Shown piece by piece: positions 37,956 through 51,159 of a stretch of 64,000 nucleotides of DNA. A program made the position numbers and the translations under genes. Source of the DNA: Neoechinorhynchus agilis. Lineage: Eukaryota > Acanthocephala. Position 1 is the first letter of the stretch. Every line of letters begins with the position of its first letter. The notes below the pieces were generated by a model. That model searched no databases and was not told where the DNA came from. It worked only from the letters and a program-made list of their open reading frames with translations. The stretch lies in the NCBI GenBank assembly GCA_051530055.1, contig CM121342.1, positions 12,896,001 to 12,960,000 on the forward strand. The letters run 5' to 3'.

Positions 37956-39135
37956 CATTACTTTCCAACATTGCCAAATTATCCGATCTTATTTCAATCG
38001 CACATCAAGGATGGATCCACGTTTGCGATTGAGATCAGGAAAATTAACGTTAAGCACTACAAAATGTTTACGGCCGATGTTAATGCTCTTTTCACCAATG
38101 TCCCGTTGACCAAAACGATCGAACTATCGGTTGATTTACTATCGAAGAATTGAAGTAAACCACGTTTGGACCCTAGTACGTGGCAGTCCCTTATTCAATG
38201 GTGCACGAGTATGACTGCCTTTGAATTCGAGGGTTCTTTTTACGATTAAAAAGATGGTGTAGCCATGGAATCTCCACTAGCTCCGACCTTGTGCGACATT
38301 TACATGCGGGATTGGGAGTCCACTTTCTTGGAGCTTCAGAGTTATGTAAATCGATGGTGGCGTTATGTAGACGATGCATTCATTCTGACGGATTCAAACC
38401 ACAACAGAAATTCACTAAATGGTGAACTTAACAGTTAAGATTCACACATACAGTGGACAGTCAAAGAAGAGAACATCAACGGTGCGGTCTCTTTCCTGCA
38501 CGCCCTGGTCAAGCGGTCGGCACAAGGCAAAGTTAGCACGTCACTTTATCGTAAGGAGAACCTGCCATGGGGACAACCACACTGGTCAACTCAAAAACCG
38601 ATGAGGTATAAAATCTCGGCTGCCATGTCCTATTTCCGAAGAGCTTCTCTTATCTCATCTACTCCATTTGTATGGAATAGGGAAAGGGAGAGGACAGTAC
38701 AGGATACCGAAGAATCAGAGACAGTAACTATCATACGCAAAACAACAAAAAATGTCTCCAGAGCCTTCATGCTTCGAAATAGTGCACTTCATTGATGAAG
38801 ACACGAATCAAATGATTTACTCCATTATGAGTTAAGAAGGCTGGAATTCGTCTATACAATACTAAAGGAATCGCTCTCAGAAGCACATTCAAGAGGAAGG
38901 GTAGAATTGAGCCGACTCGTGGGATATATAGAATTCATTGTGAACAGTGTGAGGACGTCTATATATCGGACAAACGATACAAGGCATTGAGAAGAGTGTC
39001 GCTCAACATAAGCAAGTCTGCAGTCGATTTTAGCATTCGTCGGCAATCCCTAATCATCAAGAGAAATGTAAGCATCGAGCGGATTTTGGTGGCACCAACT
39101 TACCACAGTGGCGTTCTACTTTCAATGTATTTTAA
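37956..39135 (+). mobile_element. Degenerate Penelope-like element, family 1, copy b
   Basis: Same family as the 24.4-kb copy: SHIKDGSTFAIEIRKIN, FTADVNALFTNVPLTKTIEL, then after frame breaks DGVAMESPLAPTLCDIYMR, WWRYVDDAFIL and KPMRYKISAAMSYFRRA. The GIY-YIG tail is almost erased near 38900-39060. Several stops and shifts; inactive. Confidence 0.8.
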
Positions 39136-39525
39136 ACAATTATTCGACGTTAAATAAAACGTCTTTAATCACAACTTAAGATATTTTCTTGCCCATCGCT
39201 TTAAACTCTCCAGGTGCGGCAATTATTTGAAATCTTATGATCTCAGAGACAATCAATTATCGGTTTTTATGAATTTCGTTGCATTGAGCGAAATATAATT
39301 GATTCTTACATACAAAAATAATCATGAACGGTCATTGGACCGACACTTTGCCGTGAGGATCAATCATGCCGCTTCAAGGACGTTGAAATAAATTTCGACG
39401 GTAATTTGCTCATGCAAATTGACACCAATGGTTAAAGGTCAAGAGAAGGAGACCAGGCAAAGATAAATGTGTGAGTTGTTGGTAACTTGGAATAAATTTC
39501 GATTTCATGTGATTTTCATTTGATT
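39136..39525. other. Spacer before the satellite
   Basis: AT-rich; no gene recognised. Confidence 0.3.
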
Positions 39526-39532
39526 GTGCACT

Positions 39533-41270
39533 ATCTGTAATTTCTGGAAAAACTTCTAGGAATTCTGTAGCTTTATCTCCGGTTGTCTAACAATTTCGTC
39601 TCTTGTTCAGTTTTCGGGCTTTTTAAAACTTTCCTTAAATTCTGAAGATTAAACTTACAGTGACTCCGATTTCTCCCTTTGTTCGGCTTTAGCAATATCT
39701 GTAATTTCTGACAAATCTTTTTGGAATTCTGTGGCTATAGCTCCGGTTGTCTAACAATTTCAGCTCTTGTTCAGTTTTCGCACTTTTTATAACTTCCCTT
39801 AAATTCTGCAGATTAAAATTCGATTGTCTCCGATTTCTCCCTTTGTTCGGTTTTAGCACTATCTGTAATTTCTGGAAAATTTTAGGAATTCTGTAGCTTT
39901 AGCTCAGGTTGTCTAACAATTTCGTCTCTTGTTCAGTTTTCGCACTTTTAACAACTTCCTTTAAATTCTCAGGATTAAACTTCGATTGACTCCAATTTCT
40001 CCCTTTGTTCGGTTTTAGCATTATCTGTAATTTCTGGAAAAACTTTAGGAATTCTGAAGCTTTAGCTCCGGTTGTCTAAAAATTTCGTCTCTTGTTCAGT
40101 TTTCGACCTTTTTACAACTTCCTTTAAATTCTGAAGATTAAACTTCGGTTGATTCCAATTTCTCCCTTTGTTCGGTTTTAGCACTATCTGTAATTTCCGG
40201 AAAAACTACTAGCAATTCTGTAGCTTTAGCTTCGGTTGTCTCACAATTTCGTCTCTTATTCAGTTTTCGCGCTTTTTATAACTTTCCTTAAATTCTGAAG
40301 ATTAAACTTACAGTGACTCCGATTTCTCCCTTTGTTCGGCTTTAGCAATATCTGTAATTTCTGACAAATCTTTTTGGAATTCTGTGGCTATAGCTCCGGT
40401 TGTCTAACAATTTCGGCTCTTGTTCAGTTTTCGCACTTTTTATAACTTCCTTTAAATTCTGAAGATTAAACTTCGGTTGTCTCCGATTTCTCCCTTTGTT
40501 CGGTCTTAGCACTATCTGTAATTTCTGGAAAATTTTAGGAATTCTGTAGCTTTAGCTCAGGTTGTCTAACAATTTCGTCTCTTGTTCAGTTTTCGCACTT
40601 TTAACAACTTCCTTTAAATTCTCAGGATTAAACTTCGATTGACTCCAATTTCTCCCTTTGTTCGGTTTTAGCATTATCTGTAATTTCTGGAAAAACTTTA
40701 GGAATTCTGAAGCTTTAGCTCCGGTTGTCTAAAAATTTCGTCTCTTGTTCAGTTTTCGACCTTTTTACAACTTCCTTTAAATTCTGAAGATTAAACTTCG
40801 GTTGATTCCAATTTCTCCCTTTGTTCGGTTTTAGCACTATCTGTAATTTCCGGAAAAACTACTAGCAATTCTGTAGCTTTAGCTTCGGTTGTCTCACAAT
40901 TTCGTCTCTTATTCAGTTTTCGCGCTTTTTATAACTTCCCTTAAATTCTCAGGATTAAACTTCGATTGACTCCGATTTCTCCCTTTGTTCGGTTTTAGCA
41001 TTATCTGTAATTTCTGAAAAATCTTTTGGAATTCTGAAGCTTTAGCTCCGGTTGTCTAAAAATTTCGTCTCTTGTTCAGTTTTCGACCTTTTTACAACTT
41101 CCTTTAAATTCTGAAGATTAAACTTCGGTTGATTCCAATTTCTCCCTTTGTTCGGTTTTAGCACTATCTGTAATTTCCGGAAAAACTACTAGCAATTCTG
41201 TAGCTTTAGCTCCGGTTGTCTAACAATTTCGTCTCTTGTTCAGTTTTCGCGCTTTTTATAACTTCCGAGA
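39533..41270 (+). repeat. Satellite array, about 11 monomers of 162-164 bp
   Basis: The landmark ATCTGTAATTTC (or a close variant) recurs at 39533, 39697, 39861, 40023, 40186, 40350, 40514, 40676, 40839, 41003 and 41166. Each unit also contains CTCCGGTTGTCTAACAATTT-like, TTGTTCAGTTTTCG-like and TTTCTCCCTTTGTTCGG segments. Monomers 2-5 and 6-9 are near-identical as a block of four (period 653 bp), so there is a higher-order repeat. The array ends with a partial unit near 41270. No coding capacity. Confidence 0.95.
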
Positions 41271-41503
41271 AAGTATTCAAACAGGTTTCAAGTAAATAAA
41301 TTCATTGTTGATTTCCAAGTGCGATTTTCAGACATTGGCCTATTGCCGTCGGATTCATGGAACGTTCGTCGATGGAGATTGTTTAAACGTCCTATTTTTC
41401 AAAACAAGAAAATAAATAAGTGATTTTTTTGGTTGATAGAATCGTTATGTAGACGCTCAATAAATGATAAAACAAATATTTATGAACTGTATTATGCGGA
41501 CCA

Positions 41504-41803
41504 TGCACTTTTTGAAGTCTGGCCAGCCGGTAACTTTTTTTATTAAATATCTATAATGGCCTATTTCACGGTTGATAATTTTACCTTGGACAAAAACATC
41601 GGACCAGTTAACCCTTAACTGGGATCGAGGGCATTAGTTCACTTGACCACCTCGACACAGCTACGGAATGTACAAACTCTGCCAGTTTTGATTTTTTTTA
41701 ACTCTAGGCCATTGAATGTTTATCCATTTTTTGAAGTCTGGCCAGCCGGTAACTTTGGCTTATTTCACGGCTGATAATTTTACCTTGGACAAAAACATCG
41801 ATT
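41504..41803 (+). repeat. Direct repeat pair beside the satellite
   Basis: TTTTTGAAGTCTGGCCAGCC through GATAATTTTACCTTGGACAA occurs at 41510-41602 and again at 41728-41797. The first copy has an extra TTTATTAAATATCTATAATG-type insertion. Function unknown. Confidence 0.65.
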
Positions 41804-43261
41804 CAATCCTTTTTTTAGTATAATCGACAGTTAAAACGTCTGTATTTTAGAAAAACAAAAAAAAATAAATGTGCCACTAAAATCCGCACAATTTTAGGCA
41901 TTTGACTAATAAAATTTCCAATGAACATTTTGGATTAGCTTCCCTACCTGCATAGTATGTTCAAGCTATTTATTTTTCTCAGTTCGAAGCTAATAATGGC
42001 GAACACACCATTTAAAATTTGTGTCTAAAGTTTGCACAGTTGATTTCCCCGCGCTCGCCAAATGCCTTTATAAAATTCTATCGAATCATCGACCGGATAT
42101 TCGCACTCGAACGGACATCCCTCCGATCGGATATATCCATTTGAACGGATTTCCAAATCCGAAGCAGTGATCATCGTGTAAAGTCAGAATTCTCAAGCGA
42201 AAAAATTCTAGCGGCCATTCAAACAAAAGTTTCGATTTTATCCACAAAATATATGTTACGGTTCATTTACATAGGGCACAACATGAACGCTGGGCTTAAC
42301 ACAAGTCAAAATAAGACAAGTTGACAGTAAGCAAAGAACCACACAACCAAGCACAATTACAATTATCTCATCTTCTGTAAAGCCGAGAATCTTTGAGTGC
42401 TCCTGAGGTACCAGCATGACCATGGACTCAAAAGTCCACTGGTAGAAGCCGCATGAATGCAGGTTGTCATGGCGACGAAAGACTTGTGATTCTAAGCCCG
42501 ATTGAACGTCTTGTCACGAGACCTTTTCCATCAACAGACACTTAAGAATTGTTCCGAAATCCAAGAGTTTTAAGTTGGAGCACATCGAACTCGCCGGTGG
42601 CTTTGAGCTTGCTAAACTGCATAGTACCAAAGGGGGCTTTCTGATTAGATTTCGTTATTCCTCGTTTCATGTTTACCATATGGATAATCAATCATCTTTC
42701 CGGTTTTTTTCAATTTTTAGCCTTGTGTGGGCGTCCCTTTTGAACCATGCGGACTTAGATCTTCAGCTGTCAATCTTTGCAAAGTTATTCGTTATACTAG
42801 AAAATTTGGCTTTGTTTTTTAAGCATTTTTAGAAAGAAACACAGCTACGGTTGTTGTTTAGAAAATGGTTAAGGATTCTTTAAATCGATATGTTTGTAAT
42901 CTTGCTAATTCACGCGGGTAACAATAGTCGATGACAACCCAAGAATTTATAGCGCATGACTGTTTAAATTTCGTCTACAGTTCCATAGATTACAAATATC
43001 GAATTCGTTTTATTGAAACTCTTTTAACCGAACCCATTAGATTATGAGGCCGAATTGAATGGTTTTGTAAGCCAACGATTCTTGTTGTTTGTTTTATAAT
43101 CGAAGAAATTCTGGATTTTGTATTTGAATGAAGTAAATGATCGGATTTTTAAATAATCGATTAGGTCAAGGCTACGAGGCATCATAGCCAGAACTTGTTT
43201 AAAATGATGAAAAAAGACAACAAACTTTCTATTACAAATGCACTTAAGGATTGAACTATCC
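41804..43261. other. Region without a recognised gene
   Basis: AT-rich, with a slightly GC-richer patch at 42280-42560. Short open frames (for example 42575-42832) show no similarity I can name. Confidence 0.3.
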
Positions 43262-43312
43262 ATGTTTGTTTATGGCGTACAATTGAAGGAATTTATTAAA
43301 TCCGAAATTTCG
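43262..43312. repeat. Half copy of the 32.3-kb hairpin repeat
   Basis: GTTTGTTTATGGCGTACAAT and then AAGGAATTTATTAAATCC match one arm of the 32289-32413 hairpin. No second arm is nearby. Confidence 0.55.
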
Positions 43313-43962
43313 GAGGCACGGGCAAAAATACAAGATATGTGATGTAGTCAATTTAAGTACCGAGCTTGGCGTATCTGTATTAGTGTTCTTAGATAAGCAT
43401 CAATATTAAGCTTGAGTTTATGAGAAGAAACCAATCTTAGTGTCGTTTTTGCATATGTTCATTATATAGCTGTGCCCTCGAAAAATTAGTTGGTAGGATT
43501 TTCTTCTAAAACTTGAAACACCGAAAATAGAACAATTGAACATAATGAAAATTTTATAAAAATGTAAATGTGTTGCGTGCCGCATGTTGGAGATCTTAGC
43601 TCTAAGCAATGAATTTGGTTGTTTGAGAACAGCATTAAAATTTTGGTCAAAAAATAGGCACCCTCGCATTCGCGAAAAAACGAAAACGAAATAGAGCCCC
43701 AACGTATTTATGAATATAGAAATATGCAACAGCTTCACGAATAATCGATTGAAATGTCAATCATTGGCTATATTAATGACTTAACGGCCGTAGGAGATTC
43801 AGAAGCTTCAAAATGACGTGCACTTTTATATAAAAAAATTCTTTATTTTTTAAAAATGATCATCTAAGCATTGCGATTCGTTGCGACACGAGTTTCGCAA
43901 GTTTTTGTTATAAATTGAAAAATTAACATTTTTTTGCGAATCTTAATAATAAATTGCGATTT

Positions 43963-43979
43963 CCCAAAATTTATTTTAG
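43963..43979 (+). promoter_or_regulatory. Splice acceptor 3 nt upstream of the HEAT-protein ATG
   Basis: A T-rich tract ending AATTTATTTTAG is followed by AGA and then the ATG at 43983, leaving almost no 5' UTR in that exon. Confidence 0.45.
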
Positions 43980-43982
43980 AGA

Positions 43983-46979
43983 ATGGATTTAGATACAGGG
44001 AGGCTGAATGCTTTATTGGAAGAAGCTCCTCTCATGCTAGGCAGGTTGACCGTCCCTAATAAGAGTCAGCAATCCGAAAAAATTAAAAGTCAGGTTTGCT
44101 CGCGAATATTCAAAATACTCGAAAATAGGGACTTCTACGATAACTCAATCAAACCTTTAACGCTATCCAAAATCCTTCCCGCGTTGTACAAAGCTCAACG
44201 CAACACCCTGAATCGTGATACGGTCATCCGCTTACTCCAGATATTGAGTAAATGTGCCATTTTCGAGACAGATTCACACGATGAACAACTCCACCAATCA
44301 ATCATATCGTGTATTTCGGACTTGTTAAGCGATACAGACAAAAATGACCTGCGATTTTTGCGTTTGAGTAATGTTCCCATGACGGGGCAACTCATCCACT
44401 ATTCACTTCAAAATTCACTGGATACAAAAAAGCGTTCTCCTAATGAACGTAAGGAACACCTGTCGAATCTTAGGAACCTTTTATCAGAAAAGAATTTTAT
44501 TTCCGATCACGCGATTACAGTCGCTTCCTTTCTGCCTGGTGTAGCGAGTCTAATCCTTAATACGATCAATAGTCCAGTTTTAAGTAAACAAGAAGTCCGA
44601 ATGGGTTTAGATATAGTGCGCTCTCTCTTAGATGTCTGCTGTCGGAATGAAATAGAAGGATTTAAGATTCCTAAATGTTCAGATGTACACATCATTTCTT
44701 TTCTCGACGTTCTAAAGGATTTCGAACGGTGGACTGAAATGGTAGATGTTAATCTTGCGAAAATCATCCACAAAGCTTTTCAAGACTGTAACAAGGCTGG
44801 CAAAAATAATCTTAGAAAACTTATTGCAACGATTGTGTGCAATTCTAAACTGCGCGAAAGCGCTCATAAAATAATCCGATATGTGTATGAGATATGTCCT
44901 GAAACTGGAATGGGTTTGAATGATTGGTACCCGTTTGACGAGATTTGTTCTTTGATTTTCAAGACAAATCCAATCAATAATGACATTGAACGTCTTCTTA
45001 AATCTCTCAAAGGATACTTAAGCCATTCGCGGGCCGGCAACATCCCACTTCTCGTTGGAACGCTAAAGCATATTTGCGGACGTGACAAAATTCCGACAAG
45101 ATCGTCTTTGGTGACTAAAGGGGAAAATCATCAAACATGGGTACTATTATGTGAGCTAATGAGTCAATTGGATTCCATTGATTTAAGGGAATTGCTAAAT
45201 CATTTAATCGATCCATTCTATGATCCCACTTGCCATTTGAAGTCTTTGATTTTAATTGACGCAGCAGTACATGGTTGTAAACGAAATGATGACTTTGCTC
45301 AGATATACAACATGTTATCGGATTCCTTGGATGCTCTATTAACTCTGGACATCGACGAAATAAAAGCTCAAAATAGAATGGAGTTTTTCTACGACTCAGT
45401 ATCTTTTATGGTACATTCTTTGGAACCACTCACAGAGCCAGATGCGTATCCACCTACCATTCCGAAAAGTCTATTCAATTTTCTCTCGGCTATCGCATAT
45501 TCTGATGAAGTTCTAAGCGACATCGGTATAAATGCGATAAAGCACCTGATTTTAAAGTGTGGCAGGAAAACGGGTGAGACGATCGGAAGTGCATGAGTTA
45601 GGCCCAAGAGGGGAACATCCTTATACTCTAGATCTCGGGCTCAAACGAAAAACGTAGATAGTAAGTTGGTAAAACAACTAAAGCTAGTCCGGAAAATCTA
45701 ATGATTTCACTATTGTTGCAAAGTTCCACGAACACGGTCTTTTGACTTCTTTAGCTATTTGGTGACATCTGAATGACTTTATAGACAATAAAGCTGTCAG
45801 TTAAGTCCACTTTTTTCATTTCTTTAGACAAGCACATTCGATCCGCGTAATCTCTTAGATGCTATGACGGAGCGATCATTATTCCGACTCCGATGCAGTC
45901 CTGGAATTTGTCTATCAACGATACGAGCCCTCAAATCTTCTATCTTAATGACCGAACTAACCAACAATGACCCTGTGCAACTAGTACGACCACTGCTATA
46001 TGACATTCTTGCACATCTGAAACCAAACCGGAGCTCTTTATCTGTGAAAATGTCGATATGCGACCTACTAAAAGTGTTCTGCAAAAAGTTCAAGTTCAAT
46101 AAGTGCAAAAAAGAAAACAGTGAATTGGAAGAAGACGATCCATTAAAATTAGTCGCACAGATTGTCGAGTATGTAGGGGTAAATGCCATTTTTGACGATG
46201 ATTCCAGTTTACGAAGAAGAGCTTTAAGCGTAATTGATCCTGGAGTCGATATCATCGATTGATTGAATCTCTTGCCTTAGTGTGACCTCATTGGTTCAGT
46301 AGCATCATATTTTTTACAATGAATATTCTATCCTCAAGTAAGCGTTACATATCTGCGGTAAATGTAGTTGAGATAATAAGCATTTTTATAAAATTATCTA
46401 TTGGTACGACACGAGATTCAATCTCATCCGCTTCCATGAGAACACTTTTCTTCCAATTGTTCACAAAATATGGCCTGGACTCTGTTACCAATGCGGTAAT
46501 TTTCAAAAGATCCACACTGCCTATCAGGCGCTTGAGCTATGCTGGAAGTTATGCGAAGAGCAGTATTGTCGGGATTTTGTGCGAAAACGAGTTCACGATG
46601 AGCTGTATGAGCCACTTTTTAGAGCTCTTAGTGGTGAACGGGTGTTCGAACCGGACGAACGCTCTGAGGCTGGACGTCTCTTAAGATCAATGGTAAAGCT
46701 CGCAATTAACCTTCAATTCGATTCTTGGGTTGCTCGCCGTCTTCTTCTACTCATTATAAGTTTTACCCAAAGATTGAATACTATTGGACGCTACAATCGA
46801 AAAACGTATTTTGAAAACGTTCAATTGGCGATTGAAGACCTGGTTTACTATTATCCGGCTGTTGTGTGGGCATGCAGTCGTAAGCTGAAGGAAGGAAAGA
46901 AAAATGTAGTTAATTTCAATGAGAAACTTGAACGCATTATGTTTAGTGTTAAGGTTAAGAAGCAAAGAGCTTTTGTTTG
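43983..46979 (+). CDS. HEAT-repeat protein, possibly TTI1 (TELO2-interacting protein 1)
   Basis: Exon 1 (43983 to about 45573, 530 codons) is an alpha-helical, HEAT-like protein without low complexity. It contains SFLPGVASLILNTIN, reminiscent of the FLPG segment of TTI1. Further coding segments follow at about 45828-46262 (FDPRNLLDAMTERSLFRLR, SLRRRALSVID), 46319 to about 46480, and 46510-46979 (IHTAYQALELCWKLCEEQYC, RDFVRKRVHDELYEP). That last segment resembles the TTI1 C-terminal pattern of a basic DF-RRR-W/Y-P block. TTI1 with TELO2 and TTI2 chaperones PIKK kinases. Introns are not resolved and some donors do not fit phase. The family call is tentative; another HEAT/ARM protein is possible. 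Confidence 0.55.
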
Positions 46980-46984
46980 ATCTT

Positions 46985-47420
46985 CTTCATTTTTTATTAC
47001 CATACACGCTCCTACGTAACCTCGGCGATAATCTCTCCCCGTTACCCGTCTCATTCAACTGGATTTATCGAGAGCCTTCAACTCCGTGGTCTAAGCTCGC
47101 GACAGATCCGCTGGCTCGAATCTTATCTTCACAATCGCAAACAATACATTCACTGCCATTCTACCTCTTCTATCAGCCTATCCCCCTCCAAAGGCGTACC
47201 TCAAGGTGCCGTACTCTCACCCTTTCCTTTTTAATATTTTCCTGGCTTCCGACATTTAGGAGTCCCTTCGCCTTATCTCTCCAAATTTTACTTCAGCATT
47301 ATTTTGCCCTCCCTCATCTACGGTTATCACGTCTTCTGCAACCTTTCCCAATCACAAATCCATCGTCTTGAAACGTTTCATGGAGAACAGCCTCTAAAAT
47401 TTGAAAATCCACTCCGAAAC
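46985..47420 (+). mobile_element. Fragment of an APE-type LINE reverse transcriptase
   Basis: Open stretches in shifting frames encode GLSSRQIRWLESYLHNRKQY, then KGVPQGAVLSPFPF (RT motif), and later SLIYGYHVFCNLSQSQI, which parallels the C-terminal part of the LINE at 51.8-54.2 kb. Only a few hundred bases survive; dead. Confidence 0.7.
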
Positions 47421-48030
47421 CAACAACCACATTCATTTATCCCATCATTTGGTTCGAGTGTTCATGAGTACTCAAAGGTACATGGTTCCTATTCTTTGTG
47501 GATTAAGAAATAAATGTATCATTATCAGTATGCACCATTAAGCTTAATGATTAATTTTATTGAACGTACACGAGACATTTTTTACGTTGATTATCGTGCC
47601 CACTTTTCCCCGTCTGATTTGCATAAACACGATGGACAAGGAACCATTTTACGGGTTATGCTATTTGTTCCAGAATAATCATAACTTTTTGAGACTATCC
47701 TTCAAAGACATCACAGAACCTTTTTTAGATATAAATTCCAAACTTTTATTTGAAATTAACTCAGATCACTTTTACAGCCATTTACGAATATTTACGTCAT
47801 CGCTGTGTAATAGTCGAAGAAAGGACGGATGCAGCGTTCCCGTTGGCTGTTTCACAGGAGGAATGCTCCTGCCCTCGGATTGTGGTACCAAAAGACTCGA
47901 CTTTCTAAAAAAAATCTTGATATCTACGGGGTATCGTGAGTCATCAGATTCCGAGCGAACTTTATATTAAATGTATAAAACAATGTAACACGCACACTAT
48001 AAATTCTATGAATGAACATAGTTTCGTTTT
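47421..48030. repeat. Repeat-derived spacer shared with the 58.7-59.0 kb region
   Basis: GTGTTCATGA...GGTACATGGTTCCT (47457-47490) and GAAAGGACGGATGCAGCGTTC (near 47820) each have a counterpart near 58768 and 58910, in the same order but with different spacing. They suggest shared older insertions. No gene. Confidence 0.5.
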
Positions 48031-48035
48031 CTTCA

Positions 48036-51000
48036 AATGTTATGTTTGTTCGGCAGCTTCCTTGATGGCCGCGGCATTGCCGCGTTGGATCGCCGCGCTG
48101 ATTCGCTGCAACAGGAAGCTGCTGGATCGCATATCGCCGGTGGCATGTTTTAGCAACCCTCCCAGTCGTGAGAGGAAATAATCGACTTCTTTGCCGAGAC
48201 ATCCCAGTGTTTCCACCGCAATCGGGATGAAAATATATTGATGTCCATCGAGCGAGGAGTACTTCTGCCGCTTCTTTTCCTCGCTGAAGCTGGCGACTGC
48301 TCCCGCCTTTGAGGTGGCATCCCGTAAGTGGTATGCTGCGAGCGTGTTGGGGCAGGTAAAATCCCAAACCAGTATTTTCCCGGAGCACCATGGGAGGAGA
48401 GTCGCTCCATCAGGGCGTTTACCGTCGTTCCGGGAGAGTCCAACTGGTTCGAGTCGAGCTGGAAAACCGGCCGTTGAGAGTGCTTCCTTGATTATGCGGT
48501 TGACTGCTGAGTGCCGTGCGTGGCGAGCAGTTGAACGCTTGCAGTCAGGGCCGTGAGTTCCCGATCCGTTCACTGTCTCACCGCACCGACACGTATATGA
48601 GCCTGAGAATTCGATGCCCAACCGAAGTCCCACAGCGACGGTGATGGCCTGATCATCCAGCCTCGTGCCAACAGATGTGATTGGGAAAGCCTTCAAGAAG
48701 TCGCTGGAATGTAGAGCTGAAACTGCCAAGAGACAAGCTCTATCGTTGGGAGATGAGCATGAGTTAAGAAGCTGCTGATAATACGCAGTGTGGAGCAAGG
48801 TAGTCCAACGTTTTTGCGAGTTTGTTTCCGTTGGAACGACTTGCCCGAACACTGACGTCCATTGAGCGTGCGCTTCGATCAGTTCAGGCGGTGGATGTGA
48901 CTCGTGTCGAATGTGTGGTGGGATGATTCTCAGCACCAGGTTTCAAGAGACCGAGATCGACGACGAAAAGGCAGGAGTCGCTACTTCGGTGGCGCTCTGG
49001 ATGCCAAGACCGCCGAATCGAATGGGAAGGATCGCCTGTTTCCATGCTGTGTCGGACAGACGTAGGTTAAGTACTTCTGACAGGGTTGATCGAACGCAGT
49101 TGTCGAAATCCCTGGTGATCACTGACTTGAAGCATGGAGAAGTCCTGAGAAGGTACGCAATCTTCGGTAGCGACAGACATCGTGATAATATGAACAGAGC
49201 GTCGTGTCGCGCGATGTGCAAGAGCCTGGAGGCAGTGAGCCGCAATTGATCGATGGCTTTTGAAAGGAACGTTTTCAGATTAGACAGGTTACCGATTGGC
49301 GACCCGAGAATGTCAGCTGAGTCGGTTGCAGTTGTCTTTGCTCCGGGCAGTACGGTGAGCAGTCTCGATGCATCCTCTTGGTCGCCCGAAATGATTTCGC
49401 ATTTGTCCGTTCTCAGGAATAGTCCTATATCGGCACCCATTACGGAGATGTTGTTGATGTCGCCGATGAGTTGGTCGTTTTTCCCTCCGATGCAACAGTC
49501 GTCGAGGTACCACATCGACAACTCTGACGAAGAGCTGTATGCAAGATGATTGATCGTCAATGAGAACAGCAGAGGACCTAAAGGATTACCTTGTTGAACG
49601 CCCTCTGCTGATTCGACCTGGAACTCGCCAAACAGCAGCATGCTGAACTGGTCGTTGCACAAGGACACATACTGGTAGATTTCTGGTATGTGCTGGTGGA
49701 CAACCTCTGTCATCGCGGTGCGGCATATTGAATTGAACGCGTTCTCCATGTCAAGCTTGACCATAGCCGTTCCCTTACGGATACCATTTCGACTATACGC
49801 TCGTGCTGAGTGTACGGCCGCCTCGGCTCCAGCAGGAACTCCGACTCCTAAATGAACCGGCAAGAGTTGATCGATCAATCGATCGGTGGCGAACTGACAC
49901 GCGACTTGGGATGCCAGTCGACGGAAGGTTCAACCAACGGCAATGGGACGAACCCCTCCACCTTTTTTTGTGAAAACGATCAGCTTGGCACCGCAGAGTA
50001 GACGCGCGACTGGAGGAGGTACGGAACCGCGGACGATTACGCGTGTGAGCTCGGTGATTCCGTTCAGCAATCGTGTACCTTGAGCTCCAGAAGAGAAGCA
50101 GGTCAAATCCCGTAAGTGTCGAGGGCTTAAACCATCATATCCTCCAGCTGACGATGGCGGAAAGGACATCAGAGCGTAAGTGACGGTGGAAACTGTAATG
50201 GGTATGAGGGGATCGCGGTCGGACTCTGTGAACGACGGATCATAATTTGGCTTGAAGCAACTCCGTCTGCGTGGAGGATGCTTCATTTTTTAGGAGTCGA
50301 GGATGTCCTTGTTCGGCGCGAGTAGGCGGTCCGTTCCGCTTACAAGTTGAACGGCACCCCTCAGGTCGCCGTCCTCCAGCTTTTCGGAGCATTTCGCACG
50401 TAGTTGAGAGTCCGGGTCGTGAGGAAAATTACGGCGATGGCTTTGCCATCCAAGATGCTCGACTTGTTCAAAGGACTCGAAAGCGTCGGACCTGTTGCGA
50501 ATCTTTTGACTGAGCGATTTATTCTCGTTGGCTTCAGCAGTTTGTGTGGGAACACGTAAGACGGCTTTGGGAAACGCGAGGAGGTTGAACCAGTCAGATG
50601 GTACGGTTGGATCTCGTATGATACGCTCGATCAGGCATGCTAATTTGGAAGCTATGGAGGACCTGGCGCCTCGCGGGATTCGTCTAATCATGCGGGTACC
50701 GTGTGAAAGCATCTCGACTAGTGCTGGCGGTGGGGCATTCGTGTCTGTGACCACAGTTGTGAGTTCGCTCAAATTGGATGGATTGGATGAAGACGGAGAA
50801 GCAGGCTGAGTTGGAGGTTTTCTGGATCCGGGGCAATGCGAACCATGTTGACCGTGGGAGCGGACGAGACCACTGAGAGTCGGTTTGAAGACACGAAGAC
50901 AAACATTGCATTTTACGGATTTGCATTGGAGACTGGGCACCCCTTCGCCAGCAAGCGAAACAGCCGCCGCGGCGGACGTTGTTGCGGCATGCAAACTGCC

Positions 51001-51156
51001 TCCCTCGATTGAGGCCGCACTCGCACTGAGGTTTGAACCATCGGAATGCAATCTTTCCGGTGTTCCTCTGTTTATCATTGCGGGAATGTTTTCGAAGGGC
51101 ACATGGGTTTCTCGCGCGGCGGGCGTTGTTGCGGCGGACGTTGTTGCGGCGGACAT
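48036..51156 (-). mobile_element. LINE with C-terminal restriction-like endonuclease, copy 1 (near full length)
   Basis: One minus-strand frame runs from 51156 to 48040 (1039 codons) with only three stops. From the N-terminus: Ala/Thr repeats, a zinc finger (CNVCLRVFKP, then HGQHGSHC), RIPRGARSSIASKLACLIER, then RT with VRPIAVG, MVKLDMENAFNS, EGVQQGNPLGPLLF and YLDDC (YxDD). A CCHC-like cysteine cluster (CRCGETVNGSGTHGPDCKRS) and a PD-(D/E)xK-like endonuclease (KRPDGATLLPW...VWDFT) follow. Stops are TAA at 50290, TGA at 49930 and TGA at 48943. This R2/NeSL-like layout uses target-primed reverse transcription. GC-richer than its surroundings. The element ends only a few bases after its stop codon. 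Confidence 0.9.
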
Positions 51157-51159
51157 TGT

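Noticed and set aside
39533-41270. CRISPR-like array
   Set aside because: Units are about 163 bp, tandem without unique spacers, in an animal genome: this is satellite DNA.
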